A stretch of DNA of 11,542 bases from Thermoplasmatota archaeon (GTDB lineage: Archaea; Thermoplasmatota; Thermoplasmata; RBG-16-68-12; JAJISG01), in NCBI GenBank assembly GCA_022848785.1, contig JAJISK010000020.1, positions 1 through 11,542 of the forward strand, written 5' to 3'. This document shows positions 7,314 through 11,542 of this stretch, in pieces. Under the pieces are notes generated by a model. That model saw only the letters and a list, made by a program, of their open reading frames with translations. It searched no databases and was not told the DNA's origin. A program made the translations under genes and the position numbers. Every line of letters begins with the position of its first letter. Position 1 is the first letter of the stretch.

Positions 7314-7811
7314 CTAGGGGGTTTCCGGAGCGACCTCGACGCCTAGGTGGGTGAGGAGCTTCGTGTGACCCTCGTCGTCCATCCACGGCACGCGGAGGTA
7401 CTCTCGAATCTCCGCCTCCGTGAGGCCGATCCGCCGGGCCTCCTCGATGGCCACCTGATACGCCTCGATCTCAGTAGGACGATCGTGATACCCGATTCCC
7501 TCCGGGAACAGCTCCTTCCCCTCCTGCCACTGCCGCACGTGGACCAGCTCGTGGACGACGTCCAAGTAGATGTCGCGCTCGTCCCCCTCCTTGAGGTAGT
7601 GGGCGCTTACCAAGAGGTGACCGTCCTTGTCGTTCACGGCCATGTACCCCCAGCGTGCCGAGAAGAACTCGACTCGGAGGCCCGCCAGGGTTTCCTTCGT
7701 CCGCGGGCCAAAGACGCTGATGACGGCGTCGACCTTCTCAAACCCCTGGAAGAAGTCGGTGAAAGGGTGGAGGGCGATGGGCGCATCCCGGCGGATCGTC
7801 ACGCCTTCCAT
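7314..7811 (-). CDS. Putative zincin-like metallopeptidase (HExxH)
   Basis: A 165-residue protein. Residues about 30-80 form a compact beta-rich lead-in (VEFFSARWGYMAVND, HLLVSAHYL). Then comes HELVHVRQ with His87, Glu88 and His91, the HExxH zinc site. About 22 residues on, DRPTEIEAYQ offers Glu114 or Glu116 as a third ligand, the gluzincin pattern. The rest (IEEARRIGLTEAEIREYL...) is helical. There is no signal peptide, membrane segment or propeptide, so it appears cytosolic and small, as in several uncharacterised archaeal and bacterial zincin-like proteins. Peptidase activity is inferred from the motif only. The ATG at 7811 is preceded by CCAAAACC near -25, a weak TATA match that fits a leaderless mRNA. 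It is divergent from the membrane-protein gene and convergent with the Nudix gene. Confidence 0.8.
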   Translation of the reverse strand: MEGVTIRRDAPIALHPFTDFFQGFEKVDAVISVFGPRTKETLAGLRVEFFSARWGYMAVNDKDGHLLVSAHYLKEGDERDIYLDVVHELVHVRQWQEGKELFPEGIGYHDRPTEIEAYQVAIEEARRIGLTEAEIREYLRVPWMDDEGHTKLLTHLGVEVAPETP

Positions 7812-7904
7812 GGAGCGCCCAAGCCGCGCGAGGTTTTGGACTTGTGGGGTTATCCCGCCACAGCGGCTCCGACGGTCTCAAACCCGATGGCCCAATCGAG
7901 GGGC

Positions 7905-7930
7905 GGAAGGAGGCGGTCCGCCCCCCTTCC
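7905..7930. repeat. Imperfect extended dyad upstream of the membrane-protein gene
   Basis: GGAAGG (7905-7910) pairs with CCTTCC (7925-7930), and GGCGG (7912-7916) pairs with CCGCC (7918-7922), with small bulges between. It lies in the divergent region 7812-8002, upstream of the membrane gene's TATA box. It could be an upstream regulatory site or only GC-rich chance structure. Confidence 0.3.
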
Positions 7931-7962
7931 TCTCCGGCCCAGCATCCTCATCGTCGAAACGG

Positions 7963-7981
7963 CTTAAACCCCCGCGGGGTT
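7963..7981 (+). promoter_or_regulatory. TATA-like box with adjoining operator-like dyad
   Basis: CTTAAA (7963-7968) is centred about 37 nt before the ATG at 8003, the same spacing as for the Nudix gene. The dyad AACCCC-CGC-GGGGTT (7967-7981) overlaps its end and reaches toward the expected transcription start near 7991. A repressor bound there would block polymerase entry. The dyad is perfect in its 6-bp arms. Confidence 0.45.
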
Positions 7982-7990
7982 CCCCTCAAG

Positions 7991-7995
7991 GGAGG
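7991..7995 (+). promoter_or_regulatory. Shine-Dalgarno site of the membrane-protein gene
   Basis: GGAGG, 7 nt before the ATG at 8003. It fixes that start over the longer open frame reaching upstream to 7844. Confidence 0.65.
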
Positions 7996-8002
7996 CGGAA
8001 GG

Positions 8003-8506
8003 ATGGTTACGACGCTCCAAGTCATCGCGGTGTTTCACGCTTTCTTCGGGGTCCTTTGGGTGGGGGCCAACGTATACATCGACGTAGCTTGGTACCGGCC
8101 CTGGAAGAACACGAGCACCACGGGGGAGTTGAAGGTCTGGCAGCGCATCCTACGTCCTACTGGACCCTTCCTAGGCATCACCGCCATTCTCGTCATCATC
8201 ACCGGTTTCATCTATATGTTCACGAAGTATGGAACCGACTTCGGGGTCATCTGGGCGGGCCAGAGTGGCCGCCTCATCATCATCTCTCTGATTCTCGTTG
8301 CCATCGCGTTCATTTTGGCCGTCACGCTAACAAGTCGCCTTTCCATTCAGCTGATTCGGCTGGAACTCCCCGAGGACCCTGGGACCCCGATTTCCTCTGA
8401 GGCGAAAGGCCTCATGGACGGCGTGATGCGCGCCTCGGCGATCGGCACCACCATCATCATCGTCGTTCTCATCCTGATGATCCTTGCGACCACCGGCGGG
8501 GTATGA
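8003..8506 (+). CDS. Four-helix integral membrane protein, CopD/DUF2269-like
   Basis: A 167-residue membrane protein with four predicted transmembrane helices at about 5-27, 54-73, 89-110 and 143-164. The first helix has VFHAFFGVLWVGANVY, with His12 and a Leu-Trp-Val-Gly turn. This resembles the first helix of CopD-like and DUF2269-like four-helix membrane proteins, where a helix-1 His can bind metal or haem; that role here is only a suggestion. Loops are short, apart from an outer or inner loop at 28-50 and an acidic one near 120-140. The start is set by GGAGG at 7991. The TGA stop overlaps an in-frame ATG of the next open frame (ATGA at 8503-8506), but the next gene probably starts later. 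Divergent from the zincin gene. Confidence 0.75.
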   Translation: MVTTLQVIAVFHAFFGVLWVGANVYIDVAWYRPWKNTSTTGELKVWQRILRPTGPFLGITAILVIITGFIYMFTKYGTDFGVIWAGQSGRLIIISLILVAIAFILAVTLTSRLSIQLIRLELPEDPGTPISSEAKGLMDGVMRASAIGTTIIIVVLILMILATTGGV

Positions 8507-8540
8507 CGTCGCGGTCCGACCCATGTCCGAGCGGATGTTG

Positions 8541-8559
8541 GGATGTCGATTCGACATCC
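8541..8559. promoter_or_regulatory. Perfect 19-bp palindrome upstream of the M29-like gene
   Basis: GGATGTCGATTCGACATCC: two 9-bp arms around one T. It lies in the 164-bp stretch between the membrane-protein and M29-like genes. The left arm follows a near copy, GGATGTTG (8533-8540). TCAAATAG, close to the helicase box, begins at 8560. A one-base centre suits a DNA operator for a dimeric regulator better than an RNA hairpin. Confidence 0.55.
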
Positions 8560-8657
8560 TCAAATAGCCCCGAGTCCGTCGCTCTTCGGAGCCGTCTCTC
8601 CGGGGGAGGAGATCGCGTTTCCCGATCCACCGAGGGGCGACCATCTGAATCTCATAA

Positions 8658-8663
8658 AGGAGG
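8658..8663 (+). promoter_or_regulatory. Shine-Dalgarno site selecting a TTG start
   Basis: AGGAGG, 7 nt before TTG at 8671. It is the strongest SD in the window and decides the start of the M29-like gene, since the family-like sequence begins exactly there. The leader between the preceding stop and this site is not conserved-looking. Confidence 0.7.
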
Positions 8664-8670
8664 AAAAGAT

Positions 8671-9765
8671 TTGGGAACACTTGCGCAACGACTCGCCGAA
8701 CAAGTGGTCAACAAGACGCTGGCCCTGAGGGAGGGGGAAGAGTACTTCATCTTCACCTGGCAGCACACCATCCCCTTCGCCGACGCCCTGTACGTCGAGG
8801 CGGCCAAGGTGGGAGCCCACCCTCATGTCGAGCTCTTCACCGACGAGGTCTACCGGAGGTACCTCAATGAGGTCCCAGAGAAGTTCATTCGCCGTTCGTC
8901 GCCGATGATGCTGAAGGCCTATGACTCGCTCGATGCCATGACCTACCTGGGGGGACCGGAAGATCCCGCCATCTTCGACGAGATGCCACCCGAGAAGATG
9001 AGTGCCATGGGGGAGGCCGACAAACCCTTCAGCGACAAATCCCTCGAACGTAAGATTCGGGGCGTCGGCATCGATGTCGGCCAGGTGACGCCCCAGCGGG
9101 CCGAGAAATACGGCATCGACTTCGAAGACTGGTCCGCTTCCGTGGGTGAGGCCCTGAAGTCGGATCTGCACGAGATCTCCAAGCGCGGGAACGACCTCGT
9201 ACAACGACTGGAGAACGCGACGGAGGCACGGGTCACCGCGAAGAACGGCACCGACGTACGGTTCGAATTGGGCGGGCGGAAGGCCCTCCTGGCGGACGGC
9301 ATCGTCGACGCCCAGGACATCAAGAAGGGATCCCTGTTCGCGAACTTGCCGGCGGGGGAGGTCTCGATTGCACCCCGAGAGACCACGGCGAACGGTCTCG
9401 TGGTCTTCGACCGGTTGGCCTTGTGGGGGAAGGTCCTGACGAACGTTCAGTGGGAGTTCCAGGATGGACGGATCCAGAGCTACACCGTGGGCGCCAATCA
9501 GGACACCTGGGACCGATTCTACGGCTCCGCCACGGGCGACAAGGATCGGATTGCGTCCCTCTCCATTGGGCTCAACCCACGTGGGAGACCTCTCGACCTC
9601 AACCTCACCGACTCGTTCCTCGCCGGTTCCGTCGGCATTGGCATCGGGGGCAACGACTCCCTGGGCGGGGCGAACGAATCGACCTTCGAGTGGAGCGGCA
9701 ACATCCTCGGTGCGACCGTCGAGCTGGACGGAACCGAGATTGTAGCCAACGGCAAGCTCGTCTGA
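8671..9765 (+). CDS. Aminopeptidase M29-family homologue lacking most metal ligands
   Basis: A 364-residue protein aligned by eye to thermophilic aminopeptidases of family M29 (AmpS/AmpT type). The N-terminus (LAQRLAEQVVNKTLALREGE) and NLPAGEVSIAP (Glu230) fit. The C-terminal domain keeps the scaffold but not the other ligands. Ser296 (ASLSIGLNP) replaces the family Glu, Gly322 (GSVGIGIG) replaces the His of SHIAFG, and Glu340 and Ser342 (NESTFEWSGN) replace the His and Asp of the HxD ligand pair. Only one of five expected metal ligands remains, so peptidase activity is unlikely. The reading frame is long and unbroken, so it is a maintained protein and not a decaying gene. It may bind peptide or act as a scaffold; this is inference. 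TTG at 8671 is chosen by AGGAGG. The in-frame ATG at 8503 would add 56 unconserved residues. Confidence 0.85.
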   Translation: MGTLAQRLAEQVVNKTLALREGEEYFIFTWQHTIPFADALYVEAAKVGAHPHVELFTDEVYRRYLNEVPEKFIRRSSPMMLKAYDSLDAMTYLGGPEDPAIFDEMPPEKMSAMGEADKPFSDKSLERKIRGVGIDVGQVTPQRAEKYGIDFEDWSASVGEALKSDLHEISKRGNDLVQRLENATEARVTAKNGTDVRFELGGRKALLADGIVDAQDIKKGSLFANLPAGEVSIAPRETTANGLVVFDRLALWGKVLTNVQWEFQDGRIQSYTVGANQDTWDRFYGSATGDKDRIASLSIGLNPRGRPLDLNLTDSFLAGSVGIGIGGNDSLGGANESTFEWSGNILGATVELDGTEIVANGKLV

Positions 9766-9792
9766 GCTGGTTCCCTCACTGAACTCTGAGCG

Positions 9793-9819
9793 GCTAGCCG
9801 GAGGCTTGAGCCTTCTAGC
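9793..9819. repeat. Two-part inverted repeat between convergent genes
   Basis: Outer arms GCTAG (9793-9797) and CTAGC (9815-9819), inner arms AGGCT (9802-9806) and AGCCT (9809-9813). It lies 28 nt after the M29-like stop, in a 127-bp convergent gap that is otherwise featureless. It could assist termination, but no T tract follows on either strand. Confidence 0.3.
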
Positions 9820-9892
9820 GCAAGAAGCTATGTTCCGACGCCGCTTCCGGTGGGATGGAGCGGAGGCGCCGATGCGACGCGGTCCGGATCCC

Positions 9893-10309
9893 TCAGATGC
9901 CCTCGGGCCGGTCCCGCGCGAAGCTCCAGAGTCGGCCACCCTGACTTACGACGAGGGCCCCGCAGGTTCGGCACCGAAGGTAGGTGGAGCTACCTCCGCT
10001 ACCAAGGGTCTCCCACTCCCCATGTCGGCAATCGACGGGGAGCTTCTGCGGTGTCGGATCCTTAGCCGGAGCGGCCCCATTCAAAAGGGCCGAGGCGGAG
10101 GCGACGGCTGTGCCGTTTTGGCGCCGCGTCGCAACGCGCTGGCGTAGCCCCGCCCAGAAACGACCGGGGGAGGGAGGACGCGCGGCACGGGTCTGGGCCA
10201 GGAGTCGACCCACCTCCGCCTCTCCGTATTCCAGCTTGAAGTAGCGGGCGAGTTCCGCTTCCTTTCGCCCGTGCACTTGGCCATCCTTACTCGGGTCCCA
10301 TGTCCACAT
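9893..10309 (-). CDS. Small protein with C-terminal zinc ribbon
   Basis: A 138-residue protein of unknown function. The N-terminus (MWTWDPSKDGQVHGRKEAEL, 1-20, then ARYFKLEYGEAEVGRLL) is helical and charged. Residues about 42-90 are Ala/Pro/Arg-rich and probably a flexible linker. The C-terminus holds a zinc-ribbon pattern with Cys94, His96, Cys113 and Cys116 in DCRHGEWETLGSGG and YLRCRTCGALVV, followed by a WSF strand. I recall similar zinc-ribbon ends in uncharacterised Thermoplasmatota proteins but cannot name a family. The ATG at 10309 is preferred because GGTGA lies 5 nt upstream; the frame continues to 10381 without other support. It is divergent from the HTH_10 regulator across 137 bp, so co-regulation is plausible. 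An open frame on the other strand over the same DNA has no domain. Confidence 0.72.
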   Translation of the reverse strand: MWTWDPSKDGQVHGRKEAELARYFKLEYGEAEVGRLLAQTRAARPPSPGRFWAGLRQRVATRRQNGTAVASASALLNGAAPAKDPTPQKLPVDCRHGEWETLGSGGSSTYLRCRTCGALVVSQGGRLWSFARDRPEGI

Positions 10310-10370
10310 CTTTCTCACCTTGAGAGACGATGCGTCCGGGGGACCATGCCGTTTGAGCCGTCGTGGGGAG

Positions 10371-10384
10371 CCGTTGTACAACGG
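10371..10384. promoter_or_regulatory. Perfect 14-bp palindrome in the divergent promoter
   Basis: CCGTTGTACAACGG, 62 nt before the zinc-ribbon gene start and 63 nt before the regulator start, so almost exactly midway. It sits just upstream of the TATA-like GTTAATACC of the regulator. A symmetric site here is the natural target of an autoregulating dimer, and the neighbouring HTH_10 protein is the obvious candidate. Confidence 0.5.
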
Positions 10385-10391
10385 GTGAAGG

Positions 10392-10400
10392 GTTAATACC
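10392..10400 (+). promoter_or_regulatory. Candidate TATA-like box of the HTH_10 regulator gene
   Basis: GTTAATACC centred about 51 nt before the TTG start; it would give a leader of about 26 nt. A second AT-rich element, GCATTAAGA near 10419-10427, is part of an imperfect palindrome (10412-10425) and could be the box or an operator. Confidence 0.35.
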
Positions 10401-10433
10401 CCCGTTCTGCACTTGATGCATTAAGATTGGGCC

Positions 10434-10439
10434 GGAGGT
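10434..10439 (+). promoter_or_regulatory. Shine-Dalgarno site of the HTH_10 regulator gene
   Basis: GGAGGT, 7 nt before TTG at 10447. The spacing favours this TTG over the in-frame GTG at 10456. Confidence 0.65.
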
Positions 10440-10446
10440 AACCGGT

Positions 10447-11193
10447 TTGGCTGAAGTGGAGACCCCGCTGACGGAGGAACGAATGTACGCCGCGACCTTC
10501 AAGGCCCGCCACGATTGCGTGGTTGGCAATCAGTCGCGTAAGAGCCCGGATCTGCGCATCCTTCACTGGTGTCTCAACAATCGGGACATCTTTCAGGTAA
10601 CAGGTCCGAAGAGCCAGGTCGATGAGTTCGAGGGGTGGGTCGACGAGGTGTTTGACATGCGCCAGAGCTCAAAGACCGCGGACGGCACCCTCATGATTAC
10701 CCGAGGATGCGCCTGCGTGGTCGCGAAGTCCGTCTCCCACGTGGTCGAGGATGTCGGAGCCTGGGAGATCGCGCCCATCGTGTACGAGAATGGCTGGGAG
10801 TCCTGGCGGGTCATTACGTGGGATGAGGTCACAATGCGGAAGCTCTTCCGGGGCCTCCAGAAGCTCGGGGAGGTCGACATTCGGTCACTTCGCCCCATCG
10901 AGAATGCAAAGATGGAGCAGATGATGCTCATGCCCGCCGCGGACGTCTTTGCGGACCTGACGGAGCGACAGATCTCCGCCCTCAACCTAGGCCTCGATCA
11001 TGGCTACTACTCCGTTCCGAGCGAGACCAAGGTGGAAAACCTGGCTCACGGCGCGGGGCTCTCTCCATCCACCTTCAGCGAACACCTGCGGAAGGCGGAG
11101 ACGCGAATTCTGCGAAACCTGCGTCCCTACCTGCAGGCCTACGCCACCCGGGGGCCCAACGACTTCGCCATGAGCCGGCTGCGGCACTCCTAA
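10447..11193 (+). CDS. HTH_10 (bat-type) transcriptional regulator with His/Cys-rich sensor domain
   Basis: A 248-residue DNA-binding protein. The C-terminus (about 171-228) is a bat-type helix-turn-helix of the bacterio-opsin activator family: LTERQISALNLGLDHGYYSV, then a recognition region LSPSTFSEHLRKAE. This domain is common in haloarchaea and Thermoplasmatota. The N-terminal half has two segments. Residues about 13-95 carry three spaced pairs, His22-x-Cys24, His40-x-Cys42 and Cys88-x-Cys90. Residues about 105-150 (WEIAPIVYENGWESWRVITW...) look like the small ligand-binding fold often joined to bat domains. The His/Cys set suggests metal or redox sensing, which is inference. Start TTG is set by GGAGGT. 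Autoregulation through the palindrome at 10371 is plausible. It ends in TAA and converges on the broken GyrI-like gene across 134 bp that show only small palindromes. Confidence 0.9.
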   Translation: MAEVETPLTEERMYAATFKARHDCVVGNQSRKSPDLRILHWCLNNRDIFQVTGPKSQVDEFEGWVDEVFDMRQSSKTADGTLMITRGCACVVAKSVSHVVEDVGAWEIAPIVYENGWESWRVITWDEVTMRKLFRGLQKLGEVDIRSLRPIENAKMEQMMLMPAADVFADLTERQISALNLGLDHGYYSVPSETKVENLAHGAGLSPSTFSEHLRKAETRILRNLRPYLQAYATRGPNDFAMSRLRHS

Positions 11194-11327
11194 CCGTCGG
11201 GTTCGTACGCGGACCGCGTGGAGGGCGATCGCGTCGACTGACGGGCAAGACCGGAACGGTCGTCCGTGGCGATCTAGCCATTCAGGGGAAGCCGGGCTGC
11301 AATCCCGTCATCCCACTGCCGGTGTGC

Positions 11328-11542
11328 TCATTCCTTCAAAGGGACCCAGAGGATTGTCGTGAGCTTCGCTTGCTCCTCCCCGAGGTGGTCCAAGGGGTCG
11401 CAGACATAGACGTCCCCCGGTGGCCCCGCGACCTGGCCAACATCGGAGGCGAGGGTCTTCTGCATGAACTCCGCCCAGGCGTCCCCAAGTTGGTCATAGG
11501 GTCACTGGATGACGTACCAAGCCACCCTCCCCCGGACGTGCA
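11328..11542 (-). pseudogene. GyrI-like effector-binding domain fragment with in-frame stop
   Basis: The minus strand encodes the last part of a GyrI-like (AraC effector-binding) domain, cut by the right window edge. Before the stop it reads VRGRVAWYVIQ; after the TGA at 11504-11502 it continues in the same frame as PYDQLGDAWAEF, through GPPGDVYVCDPLDHL, to TTILWVPLKE and a TGA at 11330-11328. The family has a conserved Gly-Pro-Tyr exactly where TGA-Pro-Tyr is found, so a single GGA-to-TGA change explains the break. Homologues bind small hydrophobic or cationic ligands, alone or fused to regulators. Options are a recent pseudogene, a sequencing error or, less likely, read-through. TGA is an ordinary stop for other genes here. 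The 57 residues after the stop are intact, which argues for a recent event. Confidence 0.72.

Noticed and set aside
8503..8670. ATG at 8503 as start of the M29-like gene, with a 4-bp overlap of the membrane-gene stop
   Set aside because: It would add 56 Ser-rich residues not like the family, and translate the 19-bp palindrome; the AGGAGG before TTG at 8671 is better. Not fully excluded.
8560..9939. 459-codon open frame on the minus strand
   Set aside because: It is antisense to the M29-like gene and overlaps its leader and the palindrome; there is no domain, and the sense strand has the SD and family similarity.
9806..10147. 113-codon open frame on the plus strand
   Set aside because: It overlaps the zinc-ribbon gene on the minus strand, which has Cys/His ligands and an SD; the plus-strand product has no pattern.
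11194..11327. Possible tRNA or small RNA after the regulator gene
   Set aside because: No cloverleaf or conserved T-loop sequence was found. Only short palindromes occur (GCGATCGC at 11225-11232; GACCG-GAA-CGGTC at 11249-11261), too small to support a call.

Overview
The window is protein-coding, GC-rich archaeal DNA. I place it, with moderate confidence, in the Thermoplasmatota (Euryarchaeota): there is an archaeal adenosylhomocysteinase, an archaeal Lhr-type helicase with a Cys4 and helix-hairpin-helix tail, a bat-type (HTH_10) regulator, several small zinc-ribbon proteins, and promoters of the TATA-box type. Two translation modes appear. Some genes have a TATA-like box about 25 nt before the start codon and probably give leaderless mRNAs. 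Others have the box about 37 nt upstream plus a Shine-Dalgarno (SD) sequence. TAG, TGA and TAA are all used as stops. No tRNA, rRNA, CRISPR array, insertion sequence or gene-free stretch above 300 bases was seen.

Layout. Bases 1-1780 (minus strand): an adenosylhomocysteinase gene followed without a gap by a HAD-family hydrolase gene that runs off the left edge. Bases 1962-3542 (plus): a large helical protein with an SAP-like N-terminus and a C-terminal zinc ribbon. Bases 3549-3701 (minus): a 50-residue C2H2-like zinc protein. Bases 3768-6611 (minus): an Lhr-family helicase, divergent from a CoA-pyrophosphatase-like Nudix gene (6673-7236, plus) across a 61-bp promoter. Bases 7314-7811 (minus): a zincin-like HExxH protein, divergent from a four-helix membrane protein (8003-8506, plus). 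Bases 8671-9765 (plus): a protein of the aminopeptidase M29 family that has lost most metal ligands. Bases 9893-10309 (minus): a small zinc-ribbon protein, divergent from an HTH_10 regulator (10447-11193, plus). Bases 11328-11542 (minus): the end of a GyrI-like effector-binding domain gene broken by one in-frame TGA.

How the genes relate. The window alternates between divergent pairs sharing promoter DNA and convergent pairs. It is not one pathway. Adenosylhomocysteinase serves the methyl cycle, the helicase serves nucleic-acid repair or RNA turnover, and the Nudix enzyme serves nucleotide clean-up. The right third is the least ordinary part. It holds a degenerate M29 protein behind a perfect 19-bp palindrome, a regulator whose N-terminal domain carries three His/Cys pairs suited to metal or redox sensing, a divergent zinc-ribbon partner with a perfect 14-bp palindrome between them, and a broken ligand-binding gene. 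Links among these are inferred from position only.
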